From JAYEHL01 sp041653935 (lineage in GTDB: Bacteria; Chloroflexota; Dehalococcoidia; E44-bin15), in NCBI GenBank assembly GCA_041653935.1, contig JBAZEO010000007.1, forward strand, positions 4,913 to 68,912: a stretch of DNA of 64,000 nt. The letters are read 5' to 3'. Positions 30,744-38,950 of this stretch are shown here, one piece after another; position 1 is the stretch's first letter; each line of letters opens with the position of its first letter. The position numbers and the translations under genes are program-made. The notes below the pieces were generated by a model, which was given only the letters and a program-made list of their open reading frames with translations, did no database searches and had not been told where the DNA came from.

Positions 30744-31438
30744 TAGATGTGAGCATCGTAGAGATAGTGCCAAGCCCTAAACTGTCTATCGTAGTTGCCA
30801 CCGACACTGAGCATGTGAACGGAATATATGAACCGATGGATAAGCTGTCGGTTGCTGATAACGCGGCGGTTAGTTATTCGGTATCAGTTGAAGATGAAAT
30901 ATTTAACCAGGCCGATGGGTGGAACGTGGCAGCCGAGTTAGTTGACACTCCATACATAGCGTTTTCATGCACCGGTGTGTTCATATCTTCACGGATCATA
31001 ATGGATACAGTGGACACACTGAAGCAATATCCCGATGCAATAGTCATCGCGCATAGGACTGACGAACAGAAGGACGGTTCAACCAGGTTCAATCCTTATG
31101 CGGCTGGAGATTGGATGGCTATGTCTAAAGCTACCTTCATGGAAAGCGCGGGATTTGATCTAAAGATCGGGTACGGCGGTTATATCGAGTTCGACCTGTT
31201 ATGTGATTTCGTGCTGCAAAAGCGACCTTTATTCGTGTTATCGGATACGGTAATGCATAAATATCATCCCGTGCCTGATCCTGAGAGATATAAAGAAATT
31301 AACGCGAAGAATACGCTCTATTCGATGAGCAAGGGCAAACCGCAACTATGGTGGAACTGGCCGAATGTATGTTTACAGAGCGATGGCAGGATGTTCCCGC
31401 TAGGAATAACAATCCAAGAAGAGGAGATCGCGTGTTAA
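30722..31438 (+). CDS. Glycosyltransferase-like protein (GT-A fold)
   Basis: 238 residues. KLSIVVATDTEHVNGIYEPMD begins a GT2-type Rossmann region, and GDWMAMSKATFMESAGFDLKIG with GYGGYIEFDLLCDFV resembles the acceptor side of galactosyltransferase-like enzymes. The normal DxD is replaced or hidden (PYIAFSCTGVF), so activity is uncertain. Overlaps both neighbours. Confidence 0.6.
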   Translation: MPRGAPLIDVSIVEIVPSPKLSIVVATDTEHVNGIYEPMDKLSVADNAAVSYSVSVEDEIFNQADGWNVAAELVDTPYIAFSCTGVFISSRIIMDTVDTLKQYPDAIVIAHRTDEQKDGSTRFNPYAAGDWMAMSKATFMESAGFDLKIGYGGYIEFDLLCDFVLQKRPLFVLSDTVMHKYHPVPDPERYKEINAKNTLYSMSKGKPQLWWNWPNVCLQSDGRMFPLGITIQEEEIAC

Positions 31439-34400
31439 AACTTACTGTTTACTGCATAGCTAAAAACGAAGAAATGAGTTTGCCTGTGATGCTCGACTCA
31501 GTGAAGGATATAGCAGATGAGATCGTAGTGTGCGATACCGGCAGCACGGACAGGACAATTGAGGTTGCAAAACGATATACCGACAAGGTGTATTCGATAC
31601 CCTGGGAAGATTCATTCGCCAAAGCTCGCAATCTGGCGCTTGAGAAATGCACGGGCGACTGGATTCTATCGATGGACTGCGATGAGGTTCTGACCGAAGA
31701 AACGGCTAAGAATCTTAAACCTGTGCTTCGGAAAATACCTGATAATATCCATCTTATTTTAGTCACTATGCGGATGCTCAAGGATGACGGGTCGCTTCAC
31801 CAGTCTTTTTTAGCTGAAAGAGTCATAAGAAATCATGTAGGCGTAAGATTTGAAGGCGATATGCACAACTGGGTAGAGACCGCGCCTGGTTATGACCGCA
31901 TTGGAATACCGGAACTTACCATAGACCATAACCGCGCTCCCAAGTCAAAAGAGAGCCGGATGGACAGATGTTTGCAGCGACTCCAGATGTCGGAGAATAT
32001 ATTTCTGCCGAAGATCGAGGCCGACCCGAACGACCGCCGAAGCATATTTTATCTTGCCGGGACGTATTTTGACAGCGGGATGCATGAGAAGGCTATCAAT
32101 TGGTATGAGCGACACTTAACGATAAGTAAATGGAATGAAGAAAATTATCAATCATCTTACCTACTCGCGCAGGCTTATGCGAGTGTCGGCAGGCCGGAAG
32201 ATGCTCGCAACGTGTTAGCCGCCCATTGCATAGACAACTGGCGGCGCGGTGAAGGCATTCTGATGCTCGGCGAATTGGCTTACATCAAAGGCGATTACGA
32301 AGAAGCGGAGTTCTGGATGAAGACGGCAAGTTTGAAACCTATGCCAGTCGATCCGTTCTTCGTCGAAGCTGACGCATATACCTGGCGACCTCATCATGGA
32401 CTGTGGCTAGTCTATAGGAAAACCGGCAATACAGAGCAGGCGATAAAGCATGGGCGCATTGCTATCGAACAAGGCACTCCTTATTGGAAAGAGATTATCG
32501 GTTATGAAAAAGACCATACCGATTATCCGTGTGACAGGATCGCATTCCTGGTAGATCGTGGGCAAATGGATTTCTTACAGTCGGTAGTAGACCATTTCAT
32601 AAATATTGGCAAGGACGTTCAGATTTCCTCCGATATAAACCAAGTCGAACAGATTGCGGAAGAATCGGACTGTGTGTTTTGCGAATGGGCTGGCGACCTT
32701 GCCATAAAACTTACCAACCTCGAAAAGAAGGGTCGTATTATTGTAAGAATCCACGGATACGAGACGCACAGCGGCCACTTACAACAGGTGAATTGGCGAG
32801 TGGTAGACGACGTTATTTTTGTCGCGCAATATCTAAAGGATTTGGCCTGTGAACAAGTGCCTGGACTCGACCAGATGTGTAAATGCCATGTAGTTCCTGG
32901 CGGGATTGAGGTAGATAAGTTCTCTATTGCGCCTTCATTAGATACCGAATATGAACCCGGCAAGTTCTTGACGATTGAGGATGAGAAGTTGCCCGTCAAG
33001 AATTACGAGAAGATGCTTACAAGTCCTACTGGCAAGGAATGGTGGTCGAGGCCGTATGAATACGCGTGGATTCTCAATCATTTGAACAAAGGCGAGAAGG
33101 TTCTCGACTTTGGCGCGGGTTACAGCGGGTTTGCCGAACTCATGGCCGAGAAAGGTTGTAATGTTGCGCGGCAGGATGTCGATGCTGAAGCAATGCGAAA
33201 AGAGTCAGAGCGCAACCCGAATATTCCCGTAGTTATCGGTTCGGATATAGGACAGAACGTATATGACGCCATCGTATCATGCAGCGTTCTTGAGCATCTA
33301 AATGATATATCTGGTGTCCTGAAGAATTGTTATAACGCGCTTCGTCCTGGCGGCAGGTTGGTTATGACCTATGACGTGCCAAGGGTGAAAGTAGACGCAT
33401 TATCAAAGATACTTCGTTCGATAGGGTTTGTTATTGGAGATACACCGGCAAACGTTCCATCCGGCGCAATTGGAGGCACTTGGAAAGACGGATGGGAGAT
33501 AGATAACGAGCATGGACAGTTAAGGTGTTATGCGCTTGTGGCTACCAGGCCGGAGTATTTGAGCAAAACGGGCAAACGTATCGCGATGGCATGTTATGGG
33601 AATTACAAGAAAAACCTGCCGCTCGCATTGCAGATATTTGCCAAGTGTCCCGTGGATTACGAACTCCATATTGCAATTGATTGGCAGGATCACCGCACCT
33701 ATGGTTATGTGATGCACCTGATAGATGAACTAGGGTTGCGGGAACGGGTGTTTTTCTATCCCTGGCAGGCTGATCTTAACACTTTCTATGCGGACAAAGA
33801 CTATTATTTGTCAACTTCTATTGAGGAATCTTTTTGTTATTCATTAGCGCAGGGCATGGCGGCGGGACTAAAGCCGGTCATTCACTCTTGGCTGTCCGCA
33901 AGAGATTTCTACAAGCCCGAATGGATATTCAAAACGATTGACGAAGCCGTCCAGATGCTTACGTGCGAGTGTAACCCAGAACAGTACAGGCAGTATGCTA
34001 TAGATCATCTGAATATCTCGAAGAACCTGAAGCGAATACACAGGATCGTCACTCGACCTAATATAGCCATTATCGACGACGAGGGTGGTGTCAATCCATA
34101 CGGGTTTGCCAACAAGCTAGCCGTTACCCTGAATGATATGGGTTACAGTACGGAAGCGGGTAAGCCGGATTTAGTTATCCTGACCGGGCATGAACCAAAG
34201 ATACCGGATGACATGAAGGGTATTAAGTCCGTTTTATGGCACTGTGAACAGGTTGGTATAAGCGATGAACATAGTCGCAATCGACTTGGGAAAATTGCTC
34301 AATTGATACCGAGCGTCGATCTGGTGGTTACTCATAATCCACTTGATGTACCGATATACAAAGAATTCGGCGCAAGACGGGTTGAATTCGTCAGTTGCGC

Positions 34401-34869
34401 TTGCGCTAGTCCTCCGTTCGGCAAGGCAGCAGTCGAAAAGATATATGATGTTGGATTCTCCGGCTGTTTATCTAATCACAGAAAAGCAATAATTGGCGCG
34501 TTATGCAAATCCGAGAAGTTCAAAGTCACGGTTTTCGAGGATTGCAACCATGAGGCATTGAACGAGTTTTACAACAGGTGCAAGATTGTCTTGAACCTGC
34601 ATATATCGGCGGATGGACTCAATATCGAGTCAAGACTCGGAGAAGCGATGGCGGCAGGCGCGTTCGTTATATCCGAACCATTGCCTGAAGGATACAAGAT
34701 ACCGTTCATTATCGAGACCGAGGCTGCTAATATTGAGCCTGAGATTATCAAATGGCTTGATAATACCGATAGAGAAAAACTGGCAAACGCGGGACATTCA
34801 TGGATATGGTCTAATCAGACGCTCACGGGACAACTTGAGAAGATATTGGAGTTAGCTGATGCGATCTAA
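31432..34869 (+). CDS. Multidomain glycosyltransferase with inserted methyltransferase, 1145 aa
   Basis: Four enzyme-like parts in one chain. Residues 1-200: GT2 transferase (VYCIAKNEEMSLPVMLDS, VVCDTGSTDRT, DWILSMDCDEVL). Residues 210-345: TPR-like repeats. Residues about 365-515 and 710-865: two halves of a GT-B transferase (IVRIHGYETHSGH.. and ESFCYSLAQGMAAGLKPVI). Inserted between them, about 520-705: a SAM methyltransferase (VLDFGAGYSGFAEL, then DAIVSCSVLEHLND and LRPGGRLVMTYDVP). Residues 870-1145: a CgeB-like GT-B. The GTG at 31432 follows GAGGAG. It is probably a glycan-building enzyme for the phage or host surface. Confidence 0.85.
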   Translation: MLKLTVYCIAKNEEMSLPVMLDSVKDIADEIVVCDTGSTDRTIEVAKRYTDKVYSIPWEDSFAKARNLALEKCTGDWILSMDCDEVLTEETAKNLKPVLRKIPDNIHLILVTMRMLKDDGSLHQSFLAERVIRNHVGVRFEGDMHNWVETAPGYDRIGIPELTIDHNRAPKSKESRMDRCLQRLQMSENIFLPKIEADPNDRRSIFYLAGTYFDSGMHEKAINWYERHLTISKWNEENYQSSYLLAQAYASVGRPEDARNVLAAHCIDNWRRGEGILMLGELAYIKGDYEEAEFWMKTASLKPMPVDPFFVEADAYTWRPHHGLWLVYRKTGNTEQAIKHGRIAIEQGTPYWKEIIGYEKDHTDYPCDRIAFLVDRGQMDFLQSVVDHFINIGKDVQISSDINQVEQIAEESDCVFCEWAGDLAIKLTNLEKKGRIIVRIHGYETHSGHLQQVNWRVVDDVIFVAQYLKDLACEQVPGLDQMCKCHVVPGGIEVDKFSIAPSLDTEYEPGKFLTIEDEKLPVKNYEKMLTSPTGKEWWSRPYEYAWILNHLNKGEKVLDFGAGYSGFAELMAEKGCNVARQDVDAEAMRKESERNPNIPVVIGSDIGQNVYDAIVSCSVLEHLNDISGVLKNCYNALRPGGRLVMTYDVPRVKVDALSKILRSIGFVIGDTPANVPSGAIGGTWKDGWEIDNEHGQLRCYALVATRPEYLSKTGKRIAMACYGNYKKNLPLALQIFAKCPVDYELHIAIDWQDHRTYGYVMHLIDELGLRERVFFYPWQADLNTFYADKDYYLSTSIEESFCYSLAQGMAAGLKPVIHSWLSARDFYKPEWIFKTIDEAVQMLTCECNPEQYRQYAIDHLNISKNLKRIHRIVTRPNIAIIDDEGGVNPYGFANKLAVTLNDMGYSTEAGKPDLVILTGHEPKIPDDMKGIKSVLWHCEQVGISDEHSRNRLGKIAQLIPSVDLVVTHNPLDVPIYKEFGARRVEFVSCACASPPFGKAAVEKIYDVGFSGCLSNHRKAIIGALCKSEKFKVTVFEDCNHEALNEFYNRCKIVLNLHISADGLNIESRLGEAMAAGAFVISEPLPEGYKIPFIIETEAANIEPEIIKWLDNTDREKLANAGHSWIWSNQTLTGQLEKILELADAI

Positions 34870-35818
34870 CTATACAGGACAACATGCGGTGGTGACAGGC
34901 GGAGCGGGCTTTATCGGTTCCCACCTGGCAGACGAGTTATTGCGTATTGGCATGAAGGTCACAATCATAGATAACCTTCTAACCGGCACTCGCAAGAATA
35001 TCCCGCTTGGAGTTCAGTTCATAGAAGCGGATGTTTGTATCGTCAAACTACCGTATATGCCGACAGATTATGTATTTCATCTGGCGAGTCCGGCAAGCCC
35101 GATTGATTATGCCGAGTATCCCATCGAAACGCTACTTGTGGGTTCGGCAGGTACGCTCAATATGCTGAATTACGCTAAATCATCGGGAGCAAAGTTCATA
35201 CTTGCGTCCACGAGTGAGGTATACGGGTGCGCCGAAATAAACCCACAGCCGGAGAGTTATTGGGGCAGCGTGAATTCCGTCGGCCCTCGCAGTATGTATG
35301 ATGAAGCCAAAAGGTTCGCTGAAGCGGCAACTATGGCTTATCACGACGCGTGTGGACTGGATACGCGTATCGCCAGGATATTCAATAGTTACGGGCCGAG
35401 AATGCGCCCTACAGACGGGCGCGTGGTGTCTAACTTCATCAGGTGCGCGATTGAAGGTTTACCCGTTGAGATAACAGGTGATGGATCGCAGACCAGGAGC
35501 TTCTGTTATGTCGCGGATACCGTGGACGGACTGATAAAACTGGCTTTGTCCGATTATCATCTGCCGGTGAATATAGGGAACCCGAATGAGATAACGATAC
35601 GCACGCTTGCGGAAAAGATAATGAAACTATTCGATAGCGTTTGCCAGGTTAGGTATTTGGAATCTCGGATCGATGAACCGTATAACCGCAGGCCAGATAT
35701 AACGATTGCAAAACAGGTTCTTGGTTGGGAGCCTAAAGTCAACCTTGCCGATGGACTGAATAAAACCTATGGTTGGATGAAGGGCGAGTTAGATGTGCGC
35801 GAAAAATATCAAACTTAA
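34859..35818 (+). CDS. UDP-glucuronate decarboxylase (UDP-xylose synthase) family protein
   Basis: Extended SDR enzyme. GGAGFIGSHLADELL is the NAD site; LASPASPIDYAEYPIETL near residue 78 is the hallmark of UDP-xylose synthases; ASTSEVYG near 120, then YWGSVNSVGPRSMYDEAKR near 140 contains the YxxxK active site. RSFCYVADTVDGLIKL near 215 and RRPDI near 285 are also family blocks. It removes CO2 from UDP-glucuronate. Together with the dehydrogenase at 22628 it would convert UDP-glucose to UDP-xylose. Overlaps the giant transferase by 11 bases. Confidence 0.85.
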   Translation: MRSNYTGQHAVVTGGAGFIGSHLADELLRIGMKVTIIDNLLTGTRKNIPLGVQFIEADVCIVKLPYMPTDYVFHLASPASPIDYAEYPIETLLVGSAGTLNMLNYAKSSGAKFILASTSEVYGCAEINPQPESYWGSVNSVGPRSMYDEAKRFAEAATMAYHDACGLDTRIARIFNSYGPRMRPTDGRVVSNFIRCAIEGLPVEITGDGSQTRSFCYVADTVDGLIKLALSDYHLPVNIGNPNEITIRTLAEKIMKLFDSVCQVRYLESRIDEPYNRRPDITIAKQVLGWEPKVNLADGLNKTYGWMKGELDVREKYQT

Positions 35819-35954
35819 ACGTGAGCAAAGGAAAGTAGACTGCGACAGGTGCGGGTTTACATTCAACAAGCGTGATCTCTCACGAGTTCACGGGATGCTT
35901 GTATGTAAGACATGCCGAGACGAGCCTTCGTATAAGGAGCCTGAAGATGGATAG
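35793..35954 (+). CDS. Small zinc-ribbon protein, 53 aa
   Basis: VDCDRCGFTFNKRDL and LVCKTCRDEP give two CxxC pairs about 22 residues apart, a zinc ribbon seen in small phage proteins of the head-tail region. It overlaps both neighbouring genes (25 and 8 bases). Too short for an ordinary gene scan. Confidence 0.6.
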   Translation: MCAKNIKLKREQRKVDCDRCGFTFNKRDLSRVHGMLVCKTCRDEPSYKEPEDG

Positions 35955-36795
35955 ATCGGCTATTGCGACAGCAACAAGAGAACATTTGCATGAGCTTAAA
36001 GGTTCATACGTGACCGGTACGGTGCTTGTCAATGCTATCAACCGCTCGTGCAGGCGCATAAACAGGCTTACTAAGATAAACAAGGTTGAGGCGACTGTAG
36101 GTATACGCACGGGCGCAAGACAAATGTCACTCGGCACGGCCATCATGGACATTTACCGAGTCAGGTTGGGAACGGGCAGCCAACGCAAGCGGCTTATTCC
36201 TATAAGCATGGCGCGGCTCGACGTGGACGATGGTAGTTGGGAAGCTGCTACGGCGGGCACACCAAGTCAATATTACACGGACGGGTTAGTAATTGGATTC
36301 AATCCTAGGCCGCGTGTACGGGCATCCTGGGTGGCTGGAAGCGCGTATTCCGTAGGCGACCTAGTTGTTCCTACCGCCGCGAGCGAAAATGGGTTCTACT
36401 ATAAATGCACCGTTGCGGGAACAGCGTCAGGCACGGCTCCAACCTGGCCGACTACGATAAGCGGGACTGTATCGGATGGCGATGTTACTTGGCAGCAGGC
36501 GGGAAGTACTCGAGTATATCTGAAAGTGCTGGAAAGCCCTAGTCCACTGGCAAATGCAACAAGTTCGCCCGATTGGTGTCCCGTGGCTTATCAGGATTCG
36601 ATAGCAAAGGGCGCGGCGATAGACCTTGCGGGCGGTTTTTCGGCGGATATAGACAATAGCGCGATACGAAGAAGCGGATTATATCAGGAATACCTTGAAG
36701 AAGTGAACTCGCTGAAGGCACTCGGAATAAACAGATCACGCGAATACCAGGCCAGGATACGACCTACCGGATACGCGACTTTTAGGTCACGCTAG
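35947..36795 (+). CDS. Head-tail connector-like protein with inserted carbohydrate-binding-like module
   Basis: 282 residues. The N- and C-terminal parts (about 1-105 and 205-282, mostly helical, ending EEVNSLKALGINRSRE) resemble podovirus connector/adaptor subunits. Between them, residues about 130-190 read SWVAGSAYSVGDLVVP, FYYKCTVAGTASG and TWPTT, the aromatic spacing of a CBM5/12-like sugar-binding domain. The ATG at 35947 follows AAGGAG. The stop lies next to the TnpB element. Confidence 0.6.
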   Translation: MDRSAIATATREHLHELKGSYVTGTVLVNAINRSCRRINRLTKINKVEATVGIRTGARQMSLGTAIMDIYRVRLGTGSQRKRLIPISMARLDVDDGSWEAATAGTPSQYYTDGLVIGFNPRPRVRASWVAGSAYSVGDLVVPTAASENGFYYKCTVAGTASGTAPTWPTTISGTVSDGDVTWQQAGSTRVYLKVLESPSPLANATSSPDWCPVAYQDSIAKGAAIDLAGGFSADIDNSAIRRSGLYQEYLEEVNSLKALGINRSREYQARIRPTGYATFRSR

Positions 36796-37966
36796 AGATA
36801 GTCGAAACTATCAGATTGTTCCTCTCAACTAAAAGTTGAGGAAACGATACGTCGGGTGACAACGGCGCATCGGAAGGGCATGTAGTCCAACCGACAAGGT
36901 ATTTATCTCGGATATTCTTAGAGGCATTGAGATCAGCATTATGCTTAAAACCACATTGACGACAAAGGAACTCGGATTGAGACTTACGGTTGCCGCGATA
37001 GGTGAACCCGCAGCGGTTGCACCTTTGCGATGTATGCCGAGGATCAATAGCGACAATTTGGCATCCTTTGGCTTCGGCCTTGTATTCGAGGAAGCCCTTG
37101 AGTTGCGCGAAGCTCCAGGAGTGAAGTCTGCGTTTGGCTTCTCCGCGAGAGGCTTTGCACCGAGTTCTAATGTTCGTAAGGTTTTCAACTACAACCGTAG
37201 TTCCTGGTTGAATATCCTTGAGAATAGAGGCGGAGATAACGTGATCGCAATCGCGTCGGAAACGTTGTTCACGTCCCGCAAGGCGTCGCAAGTGGCGTTT
37301 AGCCGACTTGGAACCGTTCGATTGAAGATCACGTTTGAGGCGGAAGGTTCGTTTGACAACCTCCTTCCAATGGCGTTTGCCGTGGAATCTGTTGTCGGAA
37401 GTAACGGCAGGTCTGGTAACGCCGAGATCAACACCTATTGCTTTACCGTTGTCGATAAAATCAACATCGGGCAATTTGACGACGACATGCAGGTAGAACC
37501 TACCTTTGCGTTTGATGAGGTCGGCGGTAGACGTAGGACAGTCAATAGCATATTTGGCATATTCAGGAATGGTAAAAGGAATTTTGAGCCTTCCGTTTGT
37601 AGACGACATGCTGATAAGTCCTTTATCCCAGTAGATTTTGAAGGTGTGTCGCTCATACCTTGGAGGACAAGATTTGGATTGTGGGCAGGATGTTTTCTTT
37701 TCTTTCTTAGAACGAGTTATAGTTGCCTTTATGGCCTCAGATGCCTTGTGAATTGCCTGAACATGCAGATCGGAAACAAGATCGGGAAGAGTATTTTTAC
37801 AACCGCGATAAACAATGTAATGAAGTTTGTAGGCGTTGCCCTCGCGCTTTTTCCAAGCTACGCGGCATATTGCGTTGAAGGACTCCGTGAATTGGCGGAT
37901 CGTTTCAATCAAGGCGTCGGACTGTTCGCAAGTCGGTATAAGTCTCAACCTAACCGTTCTATTCAT
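36782..37966 (-). CDS. tnpB: TnpB RNA-guided nuclease (IS200/IS605 type)
   Basis: An ancestor-type of Cas12. AIGVDLGVTRPAVTS near residue 180 holds the RuvC Asp; TTVVVENLTNIRTR near 265 the Glu; the zinc ribbon CNRCGFTYRGNRKSQ..CRQCG near 325-345; and HNADLNASKNI near 350 the last Asp. All catalytic residues are present, so it is probably active. The N-terminal REC-like part is intact. The ATG at 37966 (MNRTVRLRL) is chosen. The stop is provided by flanking phage sequence. A plus-strand 355-codon frame opposite is a shadow. Confidence 0.9.
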   Translation of the reverse strand: MNRTVRLRLIPTCEQSDALIETIRQFTESFNAICRVAWKKREGNAYKLHYIVYRGCKNTLPDLVSDLHVQAIHKASEAIKATITRSKKEKKTSCPQSKSCPPRYERHTFKIYWDKGLISMSSTNGRLKIPFTIPEYAKYAIDCPTSTADLIKRKGRFYLHVVVKLPDVDFIDNGKAIGVDLGVTRPAVTSDNRFHGKRHWKEVVKRTFRLKRDLQSNGSKSAKRHLRRLAGREQRFRRDCDHVISASILKDIQPGTTVVVENLTNIRTRCKASRGEAKRRLHSWSFAQLKGFLEYKAEAKGCQIVAIDPRHTSQRCNRCGFTYRGNRKSQSEFLCRQCGFKHNADLNASKNIRDKYLVGWTTCPSDAPLSPDVSFPQLLVERNNLIVSTISSVT

Positions 37967-38010
37967 GGTGATATTATACCATACAAATATGAGAATATGC
38001 AAATATAGAT
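36790..38010 (-). mobile_element. IS200/IS605-family element carrying only tnpB (approximate ends)
   Basis: The right end carries two hairpins next to the tnpB 3' end: gatagtcgaaactatc (36797-36812, CGAA loop) and ctcaact/agttgag (36824-36840), as in omega-RNA/right-end regions. The left end lies between the tnpB start and the next gene (about 37970-38010) and is AT rich. No transposase tnpA is present, so it is a tnpB-only element. It sits cleanly between two structural genes. Confidence 0.7.
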
Positions 38011-38026
38011 TTAGGAGGGATTAACA

Positions 38027-38368
38027 ATGGATACTTCAGGACTCAGGCAATTAAATAGCAAGAACGGCACTTTTGCCGCCGTATCGGGAACAGTGAACTG
38101 CGGCAATGCGCGTATTGTGTCGATGCAGGTAGTCTTGGATGGTAACAGCACTTACGAAGTAGCGGTAAGGGCGACCACGAGCGCAACCGGCACAGTCGGC
38201 AAGGACAGCATGGCGGCTTGCATTTCGGACAATGGAGTATGGGGAACGATACGGCCCTCCGGCGCTGGCGCGAACGACTGGTATCTTGCCTATAAGACGT
38301 ATAACGGCGCGACGGCGGCAACCGCAACCAGCGCGAATGATAAATACGCGGTCGAAAGGTGGGGCTGA
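38027..38368 (+). CDS. Hypothetical structural protein, 113 aa
   Basis: Ala/Thr-rich, probably all-beta (CGNARIVSMQVVLDGNSTYE). AGGAGGG lies upstream, just outside the IS element. Lies in the tail module; could be a tail or head-closure protein. Confidence 0.5.
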   Translation: MDTSGLRQLNSKNGTFAAVSGTVNCGNARIVSMQVVLDGNSTYEVAVRATTSATGTVGKDSMAACISDNGVWGTIRPSGAGANDWYLAYKTYNGATAATATSANDKYAVERWG

Positions 38369-38372
38369 TTAT

Positions 38373-38549
38373 ATGAAGAAGAAAACTCATCGCGGGTTTG
38401 AAACCGTGGCTAAGGAAATATCAAGGAAGCAAGGGATAGCTTTGGAAAATGCCCGCGCTATTTTGGCTAAATCGGGCAGGAACGCATCCGCCGCAGCCAA
38501 ACGAAAGAATCCGAGACTCCTGAAAATCAGTGGAGCGAAGAAGCATTAG
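38373..38549 (+). CDS. Small basic protein, 58 aa
   Basis: ATG at 38373 after GGTGGGG. Very Lys/Arg/Ala-rich (MKKKTHRGFETVAKEISRK, ending RLLKISGAKKH). Similar small basic proteins with a KEIS/GI-helix are common in phages. Probably binds nucleic acid or is a minor virion protein. Confidence 0.5.
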   Translation: MKKKTHRGFETVAKEISRKQGIALENARAILAKSGRNASAAAKRKNPRLLKISGAKKH

Positions 38550-38561
38550 GAGGGTTTTACG

Positions 38562-38765
38562 GTGGCAAAATCAAGACCTGTGTCTGTAGACGAAAAGAAA
38601 TGGCAGGTTGAAAGCGACTTGAACGCGCTTAAACAGGCTGAGGAGATACGGACGGATAGGAAGCGGCTTGCGGCAGTTCAAAAGCTGGCGAAACAGCAAC
38701 AATCAGCACTCAATCGCATCAATCCGCAAGTGCAGCAAGGGACGAAAAAAGGACGGAAGAAATAA
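38562..38765 (+). CDS. Small charged helical protein, 67 aa
   Basis: GTG start after AGGAGGG. A single charged helix (VESDLNALKQAEEIRTDRKRL) with a basic end. No family recognised. Overlaps the next gene by one base. Confidence 0.5.
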   Translation: MAKSRPVSVDEKKWQVESDLNALKQAEEIRTDRKRLAAVQKLAKQQQSALNRINPQVQQGTKKGRKK

Positions 38766-38950
38766 TGAACGCATTGCTCATATTGTGCATGATCGTGGCT
38801 ATGATCGCAGGAGTATTACACGATTGGCGATTATTGGCATACGGATTATTGACATACGGCTGCGTAGTGACGCTTTGCACAACGATACAGGACGCTTTGG
38901 GCAAGATAACAGACGCGATAAAGGAGGCCACTTATGGTAAACAACGATAG
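38765..38950 (+). CDS. Small membrane protein, 61 aa
   Basis: Two hydrophobic segments (about residues 2-18 and 22-43) and a charged C-terminus. TAATG overlap upstream and a 17-base overlap with the tail spike gene. Holin-like in size but far from the lysis cassette; role unknown. Confidence 0.5.
   Translation: MNALLILCMIVAMIAGVLHDWRLLAYGLLTYGCVVTLCTTIQDALGKITDAIKEATYGKQR

Noticed and set aside
36941..38008. Plus-strand open frame of 355 codons opposite tnpB
   Set aside because: An antisense shadow: the opposite strand carries complete TnpB motifs, and this frame has none.
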